64,000 bases of DNA from Reticulascus tulasneorum (taxonomy: Eukaryota; Ascomycota; Sordariomycetes; Glomerellales; Reticulascaceae), in the NCBI GenBank assembly GCA_001557505.1, contig LSAX01000007.1, positions 3,162,001-3,226,000 on the forward strand, read 5' to 3'. Of the stretch, positions 44,733-59,628 are shown in pieces. The position numbers and the translations under genes are program-made. The notes below the pieces were generated by a model, which was not told the DNA's origin, searched no databases, and worked only from the letters and a program-made list of their open reading frames with translations. Positions within the stretch are counted from its first letter, which is position 1; every line of letters starts with the position of its first letter.

Positions 44733-45336
44733 GGTGTTTGACGTGCATTCCCTTGCAATTGGCAATTCCGATTATTAGACCTGCTTAAATACAAAGGCCG
44801 GCCAGCTGTTCGTGCGATCGAACCAACAAGTGTGAGTCATGAGTGACTCAAGGTGTACGGCGGGGCTCAAGGTCAATGGCCAAGAAAACAGATCCAAATG
44901 AGGAAAGAGTACTAGGCGAGGTTACATTTATCTAAGCATCCGACACAGAACAGTTCGCGCAGGAGTTATTTCCGACTTCTTCTCCTGCTCGTTGGTTGTA
45001 TTTGTTGTCTTCGAGAGCCGGTGAAGCTGGCGGAGTGAATCCTCAATCGCGCCAAAAGCCAATTCTGTGACATGCGTTGAGGTAATGGTACAATTAGCGG
45101 TTATACTAAAACACATCAACTAGATAGCGCAATGCTAGCAAGAAATTCCGTTTGATCTATTTTACGGTATATGGAGATAAGTCGTACATTGTGTTGCACT
45201 TCCGCAAAGCAGCTCCTACCACAACTAGCCCGGCAGTCTAGCTTGATACATAACAGAACGAAATCTTGAGTTCCATCTAGAGAAAAGTCCGGAGGCCTAT
45301 CGATATCTATAGATAGTATCGTCTTGTTTTCCAGAG
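44733..45336. other. Intergenic region, nothing recognised
   Basis: About 600 bp between two minus-strand genes. No coding sense. Confidence 0.5.
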
Positions 45337-46206
45337 TTACGGTAGGCGAGTATATAGGCAATCAGAGGACTGAGAGGAGGCTGTGGAGGCTGAAGACCTA
45401 AAAGAGACTGGGGTATTCGAGTCTTCAGACGTCTCGAAAGAGAATGGAGGCCCATGGGAATCAGTCTGCCGGATCCAGGGGTCATGATCTACTATCCAAT
45501 CAAGCCAGTATTCCGGAAGTTTGGCATGAGCAACTCTCAGAAACTGGGCAGTCTGCAAAGCCTTGATATACAAACCAAGGACATCAAGCAGTACAGCAAA
45601 AGTCACCTGTGTGTCCCCGTAGCCAAAGTCCCAATAGCCATAAGAATCCTCGTGGACGACAAACAACTTCATCACACAAAAGCCCCAAGCGTGGCCAAGC
45701 CGCGGCGCAGATGAGCTTGATATTACAGTAAGGATCTGACGACGCTCTTCTGGCTTATGGTCAAGGAGAAACCTATTGAAGCGCTTGAGCAGGTACTCGC
45801 GAGATGGAGGCACGGATGAGGGTGGTAGGCTGGGGTTGTCGAGCTCGATGAGGAATGTTTGCATAATGGCCCGGACGCGGTAGAAGGTGAGAAAGCTGTG
45901 GAGATTATTAACGTGAACCTCATATTTTCTTGCCAGATGGAGCAGGTCTGTATGGACCAGGATCGATGGTTCTTGAGATTGATCACCATGCCTCTCAAGA
46001 GTATGGAAGATATAATCTTCAGCTGCAAGGCCATCGCCTCCATATTGTGATGAGAAGGCTACTTCGTTGAAAGATCGTCCAATGACAGATGCTCCGCAGT
46101 AATTCCATTCTCGGATGCGAGCTTCCTGCTGACCATAAGTAAACACCCTGAAAGGAAACAGCAGCTCTGGTGGCAGAGCCTGCTGGGTGTTAGTCTCAAT
46201 CTTCAT
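45337..46206 (-). CDS. Hypothetical protein
   Basis: Single exon, 289 aa from the ATG at 46206 (MKIETNTQQALPPELLFPFR). The frame extends 20 codons upstream without another ATG. The sequence is well-composed protein: DLLHLARKYEVHVNNLHSFL, AIMQTFLIELDNPSLPP, YGYWDFGYGDTQVTFAVLLD and WLDWIVDHDPWIRQTDS, with a Ser-rich tail. There is no signal peptide or known motif. I cannot assign a family. Confidence 0.6.
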   Translation of the reverse strand: MKIETNTQQALPPELLFPFRVFTYGQQEARIREWNYCGASVIGRSFNEVAFSSQYGGDGLAAEDYIFHTLERHGDQSQEPSILVHTDLLHLARKYEVHVNNLHSFLTFYRVRAIMQTFLIELDNPSLPPSSVPPSREYLLKRFNRFLLDHKPEERRQILTVISSSSAPRLGHAWGFCVMKLFVVHEDSYGYWDFGYGDTQVTFAVLLDVLGLYIKALQTAQFLRVAHAKLPEYWLDWIVDHDPWIRQTDSHGPPFSFETSEDSNTPVSFRSSASTASSQSSDCLYTRLP

Positions 46207-47404
46207 CTTGAATCCGAGACTGGAACTGAACTTCAGTGCCAAGAGACCAGTAGTAACGATACTCAAGATCGAGATGTATGCGTTCGTTTAATACAATCAA
46301 ATCTGATGATTTGTTTTAATGGCATGATGCGTGGGCGGAGCTGAAAGACGCATGAAATTGAAAGAAGCCTCCATACAGATCAAGACTATCCCACAGATTT
46401 ATAGCCTTCAACGACAGTCATTCGGAATTTTTCACAAAGATCTTCGGATTTGAGGGCTATTGTTTGACTTCACTAAGGTAGTGACATGAAACAAAGTCTT
46501 TGAAATCGAACAATAGCCTGCGGCCTTGAATGCCGATTCTTTGAGGATCTCAAGATCTCAGGATCTCAGGATTCAACAATGAAACAAAGGAGGAATCTAG
46601 ATCGACGTGTTTCGATTAACTTTGAGAATACATGCTCAACTCCCCTTTGTGTCTCTATCGGTTCTCTTGTTTGCTTACGCTTCATCCCAATCTGAACTTG
46701 CGACTGATGACATGAGTCGCGGCGTCTTCGCGGGCGGGCATGCGGCCGGCCGGTCAGGTTTCAGTCTTCTCAACCATTTTTACGGAGGGATGGCCAGACT
46801 TCTCCACTTCTCCAAGATAAAGAAAAGCCGCCCGCATCTGTGACAGCATTTGCGGGTTTCGGTTTCGCTGCTCCTCAAAAGCCAGTTGTGGAGGCGGCCG
46901 CATCGCCCGCTCTACTAATCTTTATGTGGCGCCGAGCTCCATTTAACCTCCCAAGTTTTGCGCCGAGTCAGGTACTGGCAGCGGTAATGCGGCCGCGAGA
47001 GCCAATGTCCGGAGCACTACCGATCACTAAGCGGATTGCGGCATCACTTATTACAAGATGCACCCAAATCGGACGAGCCAATGTTGGCAGTGAGGCCGTA
47101 CATTGGATCTGGCTCCGACTTAACTCCACCGACCGACATTACATTCCTTCGCGGTGCATTAGATGAGACTACGAGCTGTATGCTCAAACTTATAAATATG
47201 ATGGCTAACGCCTTGAAGAGTTCGGATATCCAACCAGATAGAACTCTGATAGATCCTTCGGTATAAAATAGCCAACAGTGCACCTCTATGCTTTATCCAT
47301 TCTTGGGTCACACGCTTGCAAACTCAGACTATCTGATATCTGAGCTACCGCCTTATTGCAAACACCAGATTCAGTCATCACACTTGCATCAAGATTTCGA
47401 CGAC
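46207..47404. other. Intergenic region
   Basis: About 1.2 kb divergent gap between the hypothetical gene and the SDR. No gene is supported. CTCAAGATCTCAGGATCTCA at 46551 is a short tandem of AGGATCTCA units. Confidence 0.45.
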
Positions 47405-48650
47405 ATGGAACTTACCCCAGCATCACCGATTCCTTCTGGGATATGGACCCAGATGTTTCCGCCCAAGCCGACTTTCACAGAGAATGAGCTATGGGATCTA
47501 TCAGGCAAAGTGAGTCTTCCTCTTGTTTGCAATTGGGCACTTCATATCATTGGGCGTTCTTAAGCACTCTCTGATGGAGGTCTGTCTTACTTACACTGCT
47601 TGCTACCTAGGTATACATCGTGACCGGATCGAACTCTGGTGTTGGTCGAGAATTGGCACAAATCCTCTATTCCAAGAATGCAAAGGTGTACATCGCTGCA
47701 CGGAACGAATCTAAAGCACTCGAAGCCATCTCCTGGATCAAAACTGCTTTGCCCGGCTCCAATGGAAGCCTCGAGTTTCTTCAGCTGCAGTTGGATGATC
47801 TTATGGCTGTTGCAGATTCTGCAAAAAGGTTCCTCGAGAAAGAGACCCGACTTGATGTCCTTTTCAATAACGCCGGAGTAATGCATCCGCCTCAAGGCTC
47901 GAAAACAACCCAAGGCTATGAGTTGCAAATAGGAATTCACAACCTTGGTCATGGTCTATTCACAGAACTCTTGACACCTGTGCTGGCTCGGACGGCGAAG
48001 GCAGCTCCCAAGGACTCTGTCAGAGTAGTCTGGGTATCATCGCTCTATGTCGAGATGCAGGCTCCCCAGGGCGGCTTTGATCCCGGGAACATTGACTATA
48101 AGGTGGATAAAGACAAGTACTACAAGTACGCGGTAAGCAAAGCTGGAATCTACTACCAGGGAGCCGAGTATGCGAGAAGACACAAAAAGGACGGAATCTT
48201 GAGCGTGGTGAGTGAAGCCTGTACATTGGTGTACTGCACCATCGAGCCCAGGCATTGCTTTGATCATCTCAGTGACTGACTCGGGCACGGATCCAGACAG
48301 TGAACCCCGGAAATCTCAAATCGGAGCTACAACGCAACTTGAACACCATGTACCGGAACCTGATCAACTGCACGATTCTGTATCCTGCCATAAATGGCGC
48401 CTACTCCGAATTGTTCGGCGGTCTTTCACCTGAAGTGACGCTGGAGGTGTCCGGCAGCTACAGTAAGTAATTGCCCCGCTTCATGAATTAATCGTTTCAT
48501 GCTGACCCGATCATAGTCTTCCCGTGGGGAAGGTTTGGCAAGCCTCGCTCTGATCTTGCTCTTGGTGCCATGCCTACTTCAGAAGGAGGCACTGGCCTAG
48601 CTGTCAAGTGGTTTGACTGGTGCATAGAACAGGTGCAGCCGTTCATGTAG
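47405..48650 (+). CDS. Short-chain dehydrogenase/reductase
   Basis: Four exons: 47405-47509, 47611-48207, 48297-48462 and 48517-48650, giving 333 aa with all phases consistent. The cofactor motif is YIVTGSNSGVGRELAQ (residues 37-52). NNAGVM is near 121-126. The catalytic Ser lies in VRVVWVSSLYV near 178 and the YxxxK is YAVSKAG (Tyr 208, Lys 212). ARNESKALEA after strand 2 suggests an NADP-type Arg. NPGNLKSELQRNL is the usual segment after the active site. It resembles retinol-dehydrogenase-like fungal SDRs; the substrate cannot be told. Confidence 0.87.
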
Positions 48651-51600
48651 CATGGTTGCTGGGAATGGTGACAACCGATAACAACGATAGATTGCTGGGT
48701 GTTGGACTTCGAGGCAAATCGAAGTGTCAGTCACAAGCCGACTGATGCAGGCTGACACTGACACGAGCATCCCAAATGCTGAGGCTTGAGGGTGATTTTG
48801 AGAGTCGGAATAGCTATTCTATATCGGGTTGTCTGTTTAGTCGACATACAAGAAGGGACGAGTGGTCATTTCTGACGTGTATCCTATACATTTGCCACAA
48901 AATGGTAATTATCTGAGTTGCCCAATAAGTTCGTTTCTTGCGAAGAGGTGGATGAAAGTTATCAGCAATTGAGAGCTGAAGCGTATGGAAGGATGTGATG
49001 CTGCTGATTATTTAGTTCAATGAGAAGTGGCATTTAACTACAGAATGATTGCGGCCCGCAACAGACACTGGATTATCTACCACGAGGGTGTTGGTGTCAG
49101 ATTTCTTCTCCTTTTTCTTCTTCTTCCCAAATCGCCGACTAGAAACGAATATTGAATCCTTGATACGATAAGCACCCTTTATTTGTGGCGTGCTGGAAGA
49201 AAGTAAGCCAGGACCAACGGGAAGTGATTCGTAGTTGAGGTAGTGCGCGACTCAGCGTGGACTTGCAAACGGATACTATGAGACACGACGTTGGAAAATT
49301 ATGGATTTGCGGAATCGCGCCGGAGATGGCGGGGGCGTATAACCTACCTTAGCTGTAGGAACCTTGTAGACGTGTCATAAGGCAGGCAGCTAGCTTTTTA
49401 TTTATTTAGAATTGCAGATAAGCGCCTTTGTTCTGCCCAGGAGCCCAGATTGTCGCGTAGACTACAGATTAGCAAGCCAGGGATTGTCTTTGTGCATCTT
49501 ATTGCGAAGTGTGGTGGTAGGGGGATGAGAAGCGGAACATGACGAGACAATGACTTACCGCATGTGGCACTGACTGATGGGGAGGCGGGTGACATTCTAA
49601 CCACATGGGCTTTTGGATTCTCTGTGGTCGGCTGGTGCAGCAGCTTGCGTGTTACTCGGTATGTGGTGACTAGGGCTGGGGCATTGTCCATCGACCGCAT
49701 CATCTAAGGGGGGACTTCCGCTGAGAGGCTCCTGATACAAAAGCAGTGACGAATCAGACGGTGCAGTCTGGCCATCGAGTCGGAAACCCGGTGACTGATG
49801 AAGGTCGGCCTATCAGATGGGAGCCCAATCAGGACGAGGACTTGGAGTGGTGTGTGGGAAGGGTATTCTCGGAAGACAAGGGAGCGGCGGCAAGTTTAAT
49901 CGTTGAAACGCAGGTGAAGGACGCCAAAAGCAGTGTGCTCAACGTGCCTGAGGACGGGGTCCGAAGGGAGAAGTCGAGCAAGAGCGATAGCCTTGCTATC
50001 CTGCATGCATCTATTGATAGCTTGGTGATATCTGCTGAGACGAGACTTGAGTGCGCTTGGACTTGAGGGGATCTTGATGGATCGCAGTATCGCCCACGAG
50101 CAGGGGCGTAATTTAGTTGTGCATCTGAAGAGGGCTTCTGCAGTCCAGCCAACTCGATGTCTTGGAGGGTCATCTGGCGATCCTAGGTTTAACATTGACA
50201 GGTTCCACCACAGTTGAATCTTCAGGGGAGACCCAAGCAGACCATAATGGATATGATAGGAAGAGCAGGGGTGCGTTGAAGCCGGTCGCGGCGGGGTGGG
50301 AGGACTGCCCCAAAAGTATGACGTGCAGAAGAGGTGAGATGTCGAGCATCGTGAAAAGGAAAACCGGCTGGCCGATTTGCTCTGCCGGGCAGAACGAGGA
50401 GTAGAAGAATGAAGATGTAGAAATAGCTGTAGGTAATTTCAGTGCATTCAGAAAAGGATAGGAGACGCCGAGTTCAAGTTCGCCCATAGGCACCTTAAGG
50501 TAGCAGAGTAGATAGGAAGTATCTACGAGGTACGGACTATTTGGACGTGACTTCCGTTGCTGGTTTTTGCGCCAGGTGCATATCTGCCGCCTCCTTCCAC
50601 AGCAGCAACAGCAGCAGCACCAAGTCGAACCTGCCCTCTCAGGTGTTTTTTTTCCCCACCCAACCTCCTCCAACACCAAAATGGGCGTGGTGCGAATAAT
50701 AAAGAGGGACTCGAAGCTATTCATTCCAGGGGTCTTTCTATCCTGTACTAATTACAAGTCTGGAGGTCTGGTTAAGTTAGGTTATTACCCTGCTTGACTC
50801 CTACAAACCTAACCTTTAAAGGTCGTTCCGGCCCTGGTAGCCCGGTCAGGGTTCGTTATTACTTACCTATCACCAGTGCGTCACGTCACAGAGCCCACTT
50901 GGAGCCAAGCCCATCCCGGCCAGGATTTTGCCAGTTCCAGTTCTTGACCCCTCCAAACCAAGCGCCACTCCCAATATCAAATCAGGGCCGAGTCCGTCCA
51001 TCCCCCCCTCCATCCAAAAAGAATCCAGCTAGGAAGCGTTGATAGTAATCTGGAAGGTCATATGTAATGCTCGTCAACACAGCTCCCTCTCGTTTCCCAG
51101 TCGCCTCCTCCTCCCTCTAGATCCTCCTTCTCACGCACTCGTGGTTTCGTTCGCCTTCTATCCTTCATCGTTTGTTGCTCTAACCTCGCTTTATCAGCTG
51201 TCCCAACGAGAAGACCCGCCGTCGCTTGCTTGACACCTGCTACCGTTACTGCGCATTTTTGTCGGGATCCACTAGGTACATCTTCGAGCTTCATTTCTAC
51301 GCAGCGCAAACCCCCCCAGCATCTGATCTGCGAATAATAATATCCTCCTCGCCGTCCGCCTCCTCCAGGAAACGCCTGCCGCGATACCGGCCCATGAGCT
51401 TTGCCTGGACTTGAACTCACTTGAACTCACAGATTTGTCCTCTGCCGGATGTTGCGCCTACTGGATCAACTACAAGCGCCTGGACTGTCCATCTCAAGCT
51501 CCAGAAGCCACCTCTGCTGCTCAAGTACTTCACACACTACGGAAGAAAAAGACCGAAACCGTCGCATCCTCCCCATCCATGACGTCCTGCTGGTAGTTTG

Positions 51601-52231
51601 AGGACGGAAACAACGCGCCCGCGCACCCGCGATTTTCAAGGCCGCCGCCAGACATAAACAGAATACTGGGCAAACCGGTTGCAACAATTGGAGCAATACA
51701 TACAGGAGCAGGATATTAGCTGGGACCGAAGCGTTGGAAGTGGATAGAAAAATTGCCTGACCCAGCCGTCATCTCTCCGTTCATCTTGTGGCCATACGGT
51801 CTCGCCTGGCGCATCCTGAGTCGCTGGAACAGCCGATTGCGACTTGCTGACTGGACCGACATTCCGTACATAGTACCTATCCTGGACGAGTATCTCATCA
51901 GGTCTCCCTCTCTTTCTAGGAATAACTAGCTTTCGCGAACCCGAGCATCCGCTCGCCACCACCGCCTTAAACCAACCCCACAGCCCGAGCTCTTTTCTTC
52001 AATAGACTCACCATAATCATCTGTTTCGAACACTTATCTTACCAGTGCTCGAATTCTGCCCTGCCTGCATCTACCCCGAAGTCCGCGCCTTGACGCACAT
52101 TCGCGCGCGCGATTAGACGGGAGGCGACATCTGGATCGACAACTGTAGTCGCAACAGTAGCAGCAGCACGCAGTAGCAGTTTCATCAAGAACCTCCCCCT
52201 GCACCCAAGCCTCCCGAAGTCCACCACCATC
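48651..52231. promoter_or_regulatory. 3.6-kb gap, including the SR-kinase upstream region
   Basis: The right part (50.5-52.2 kb) is CT-rich with many short runs, as in a long 5' leader. The left part has no supported gene. Minus-strand frames at 50170-50724 contain a run of Cys that is just a CAG/CTG-type repeat (50596-50620). A plus-strand frame at 49746-50066 starts with GTG and has no family sense. GGTAGGTT-type motifs occur near 49344. Confidence 0.45.
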
Positions 52232-55146
<2,915 letters not shown>

Positions 55147-56142
55147 AGGGTGATAACGATTTCACGGCCACGAAAAGAAGGAGTGACTTCCTCCTACTAC
55201 CTGACGGCCCCCATTCCTTTTCTTGGCGTGTTGCGCTCCTTTGTTCCTAGTCATTGACCGAGCTTGGTTTGCCCCTTCCAACCACCCCTGCAGTTCTGCA
55301 TGTCATCATTCCAGCACTCTACACAGAGTTGTCACCCCATTCTCGACTTCCACGGCGCAGAGGGGGAGGGAGAGAGAAGAGCGAGAGATTCGGAGCCTTT
55401 CACGCGATTGCACTTTTTACACTACACTACAAATGATGGGGGTGGGAAACACATGGACTTGTCACAAATGTTCTGAAGGATAGATAGACTCTTGACATAT
55501 TGGTATCCCGTTCCAGCGTGAAATGGGGAGGAAAACCGACCGAGAAAGGATGATGCGGGGCCGCTTGTTTCTTTGAACAGGACTTCTAGGTCTGACGAGA
55601 AACAATAGGGGGGTTTCAGCCGGAAACGGGGTTGTGGGATGATCTGGCCTCGAGATGTTGGTTAGAGACTCTAGTAGCGCTGGAACTTGAATGTGATACA
55701 TATGACTGATCATTCCTGCCTTCTGCCTGCATGTCGACGATGGGAGAGTCATCGTCGACACTCTGGGGTTGTCAATGCAAACTGGGTATAGGATAGGTCG
55801 TATTTTGGCTTGCTAAGAGGTGAAACGGTCCACTTCTCACGGTCACGGGAATCACTGTGTATCCCAGGAACAGCCCGATGTCAAAGGCTACATGCCGCTT
55901 TTACTTAACCATTTGCTTACTACCGCGATGCTTAAGTAAAGGCCCAGAATTATGTTGTGCTGCAAAACCGTCCCTTGAAGACCCTCCAGGCCAAGCAATC
56001 TAGCAGCATACGGAGAGATTTCCGGAGTCTAACTTGGACTTGTCCCAGCTATGATACAGTTTCCCTCCCCTACCACGTCTTTTTGTGTGCCACGCCGACG
56101 GGTCCACCGTCTATCAAAGACCAGTGCCGTCCCGGCACCTCT
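55147..56142. other. Convergent 3' gap
   Basis: About 1 kb between the stops of the SR kinase (plus) and iws1 (minus). No gene is supported. Confidence 0.5.
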
Positions 56143-57569
56143 TCATCCCTGGCGTTTCTTTCCCTTTTGCGTCATCTTGCGGAACGCCTCGAGACCGCCA
56201 GCACCGATAGGCCGGTGGTCGGGGGCGCGAGTGACGTCGTAGGTGCTCTTCGGCGCGATCGTGTAGCTGGATGGGAGGCCGCCGGGGCGGGCGCGATTCG
56301 AGGTGACAACTGGCGCGAGCATGGCCTCTCGTTCCGCCTCCCGCGCCGACATGGCTGGCCGTTGCGTGAGCGTGAATTGTGAGGATTGGCGTTGTGAGTT
56401 TTTGAGTGCCCTAGAATTACTGGTCAGCTCGTGCATTGGACAGGACAAGATACAGGAGGAGGGGGTAACGTGAGCGGTGGGGGCAAGGCTTGACATACAG
56501 GTGATCAAAGTCGCGAGTCTCAACGTGGCGCTTCTTGTAGTCATCGGTCCGCTTCAGGATAGGTCTGCTCCACTCGCCCAGCAGCCGCTCCGCCATTCGC
56601 TTGATGCTGATTTCGGGCCTCTTGGAACGGGTATAGAACAAAACGACCTTCCCGATCCCGCTGCTGAGAAGCGCTTCCTTCTCAACTGGCAGGCGGATCA
56701 GAGCCGAAAAGATGTCGCGCTGAATGTTGTATGCCGGCAGGCTTCCGTCATTAAGGGGTTCGAGGAAGAACTTGACGTGTTGGAGGAAGTTGGTGTCGGG
56801 ATCGAGCACCGCGTGCTGCACGTTGTTTCGGTTCAGCAGCCCGACGACTTCGGGGAGCAGCTTGAGCTTGTGAACGGCTGGCTGGCCAGCTTCTCGAGCC
56901 TTGTTGTCGGCTTCGCATGCGCCTTCCATACGTATTTTAAGCGAGGCCAGCTCTTCGTCCATCTCATCATCCAGGTCCTGTCAAGTAGTCCATGTTAGCA
57001 AGACCGGAAGCCCACCAATTCATGCCAGGGAGCCATACGATCTCGTCCTTCTTCTTCCGCCGCTTAACGGGTCCCTTCATTGCCGCGTCCAGTGCTCGGT
57101 CGATTGCCCGCCGTCTTCGCTCCTCGGGACTCAAATTCTCCTCGTTCTCAGGCTCAGGCTCGGCTGGCTTAGCTCGAGAGCGTCTTTCGCCCTCAGCACG
57201 CCTAGCTTTTCGCGGTCTTTTCGCATCAAAGTCGCCGTCTGCAGGTTCCTCATCTTCCCTGTCTCTCTTTTTCTCTCTCCGCCTTTCCTTGACTTTCTTA
57301 GGTGCAGCGCCATCCTTCGGCTTCGCTTTGGACGCTTTGAGGGTTCTGGCAACATCTTCATCGACGACTACAGGTCGATCTTCGATGTTGGCCGTCTCGG
57401 GATCGTAGTCTTCGAACTGGTCCTCGTCGATTTCGGACAGGAGGTCGGAATCTTGATCCGAATGGTCATCTGAAGCAGCGCCATCAGCGCCTTCACGAGG
57501 CTCTACATTGTCTAGATCGTCTCTGGCGGCGCCAGCCGGAGAGCCGGCTGGGGATTCGATGTCTGACAT
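56143..57569 (-). CDS. iws1: Transcription factor IWS1/Spn1
   Basis: Couples RNA polymerase II elongation with Spt6 and chromatin factors in the nucleus. Exons are 57569-57039, 56977-56499 and 56410-56143, giving 425 aa. The N-terminal 150 residues are acidic and then basic (KERRREKKRDREDEE), as is usual. The TFIIS N-terminal (LW) domain occupies exon 2: KLLPEVVGLLNRNNVQHAVL, FLEPLNDGSLPAYNIQRDIF, then FSALIRLPVEKEALLSSGIG and SIKRMAERLLGEWSRPILKR. The C-terminal tail has the recurring fungal segment RPGGLPSSYTIAPKS. Divergent from brl1. Confidence 0.92.
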
Positions 57570-58066
57570 CCTAGATATTTGAAGCCCGAAGAGGTCGACG
57601 CGGGATGGATTGACGCAGTTGCCAACGCGGTTGCCTGTAAATCCCGGGAAAGGAGGAGAATTTGAATTAAGGAGAGAGAAGGAAAGCCTGGAATCGAATA
57701 CGATGCCGCTTTATCGTCTGCCTTCCCGTAGTCTCATCAGTGTCGGGTCGTTTACTGCCTAGTGGAGAGCATGAATGACAAAAGACGTTCAATCCCAGGC
57801 TTGAACTTTCGGCTGTGAATTTGGAGTTGAGATGGTCCGAGCTCAGCGTCAGGACCCAGCAAAGGCCCCGATATATGCACCTTTCGGATAGACGAATCTG
57901 ATCAGAAGCTAAGCTGTTGCCTCAGGCAATCTTGCAGTTTGTTTACTTTGATGGAACCGTTGCCATCGACAATCGCTGAAATACGTACCGGCTTCCTTTT
58001 CGCCTCTGGGAGATCTGTCACCACACTTCCCCAGATTCAATACTGCACCATTTCAAACGACCAAAA
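57570..58066. promoter_or_regulatory. Divergent promoter, iws1 / brl1
   Basis: The 497 bp separate two housekeeping genes that point away from each other. No coding sense. Confidence 0.5.
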
Positions 58067-59628
58067 ATGGACAGGCGAACATACGAAGGCCCCATGGACT
58101 GGGAGTATCAGGACAAAGGGCCGCTGGATGCCACCAGTCCGTTTTCTCACGTGTCAAAAAACAATCCACAAAATGGTAAGAAGAATGGTCTCCTGAAAGT
58201 CGACGCTGCGCCCCAGAGCATCGTAGGAGAGGTTTGTCCTTTGTTGCTAATCCGCCATTTGCGCTTGCAGTCTTCAGCTCCCCCAATAAATTCGGAAATC
58301 TCAGACCCAATCCGTTCGCCGCACTCAACTCAACCAACAAACCACTTCCTCCTCCGCCGACGACGTCATTGTTCTCGCCGAAGATTCAAAGTAGAAACAC
58401 TGCACCGCCGTTTCGAAACCCGGCATTTACAACACCGCGCAAGCCGTTTGATGAGACAATATTCTCCGAAGCATCTGGGGCGGAAACCAGCCCTGCGCTG
58501 ACCGAGACATCGGACGTTCCCAATGACACCCCGGACGTTGACCGGTTTGACGAGCTGAACATGGGCACAATAACGCCGTCCAAGATCGACAAGAATCACC
58601 GATATGGGAAGTCTGGCCTACAGCTAAAGCGACACGCACCAGGGAAGGGGGAGATCTCACGGGTGCACAGAGAAAACCCGACGGTGGACCTCATTCGGAA
58701 GAGGAAACGTCGCAACCAGGACCGGGACGTGGGCAGTGTGCGATACCACCTCCCTCAAGATTCAGAGGCCGACTCAGAGGAGGAAGTACCTCGATCTAAG
58801 GGATCGAAACGGCAGCGAAGTTGGATCCGAAATCTATTCAGCACTCTCGAAGACCATCCGACCGCCCCCGAAAACATCCTCCGCTGGATCCAGCTCTTGG
58901 TCAACTTCTCGGTGGTATTCGTGCTCTTCTACGTCGGCTGGTCCATCATTGACACAGTACGATCGGACATACGGACTGCCAACGAAGCAGCACGGCAGGA
59001 GATCATGAGCACGGTGACCGAGTGCGATGTTCAATACAAGTTGAACGAGTGTGCGAAGAAGGATCGGCCGGCATTGAAGGCGATGTGTGACGAGTGGTAC
59101 GAGTGCTCGATGAAGGATCCGGCGGCAATTATGAGGGTCAAGGTCACGGCGAAGCAGATCGCCGAGATCATCAACGAGTTTGCCAACGCTATGCATCTAA
59201 AAGCCTGGGTAGGTCTTCCGCGTTTGCTCGCCTCCATGGCATGTTTTCAAATGCTAACATCACGGCAGGGACTCTTCTTCGGAATTTTACTTCTTTGCAT
59301 AGTCGCCAACAACCTCCCTCTCGGCCGTACAGCGGTTGCGAAACCAGAGCGGCCAATGCCTTCACAGCCAGCAACCGGCGGCGGCCCCCTCGACGCATCG
59401 GGCCCTCCAGATCCTGCGCAAGCCTATATGTGGGTACCAATACAGACGCCGAGGCATCGGCGACAGTTGGACTTCGGCAATGACGGTACGGATACAGATG
59501 GGGGGTCACCACCAAACTACAAGATTATCATGCCTCCGCCAACACCATCTGGACGGCGCAGTCCTAGTAAAGGAGATCGAACGCGAAGTCCTACCAAGTA
59601 CGGGCGGAGTCCGAGCAAGGTCTACTGA
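58067..59628 (+). CDS. brl1: Nuclear envelope protein Brl1/Brr6
   Basis: Integral nuclear-envelope protein required for nuclear pore complex assembly and lipid homeostasis. Exons are 58067-58175, 58271-59208 and 59269-59628, giving 468 aa. The N-terminal 200 residues are disordered and basic. Then come a first membrane helix (ILRWIQLLVNFSVVFVLFYV), a lumenal domain with four Cys (TECDVQYKLNECAK, KAMCDEWYECSMKDP) that form the family's disulfide pattern, an amphipathic stretch (IAEIINEFANAMHLKAW), and a second membrane helix (GLFFGILLLCIVANNL). The C-terminus has Ser-Pro repeats (RRSPSKGDRTRSPTK), likely phosphosites. The second intron is 60 nt and stop-free in frame. Confidence 0.92.

Noticed and set aside
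49746..50066. Plus-strand frame of 106 codons
   Set aside because: Starts with GTG and has no recognisable features.
50170..50724. Minus-strand 184-codon frame with a run of seven Cys
   Set aside because: The Cys run is a trinucleotide repeat (CAG/GCA) in the SR-kinase upstream region.
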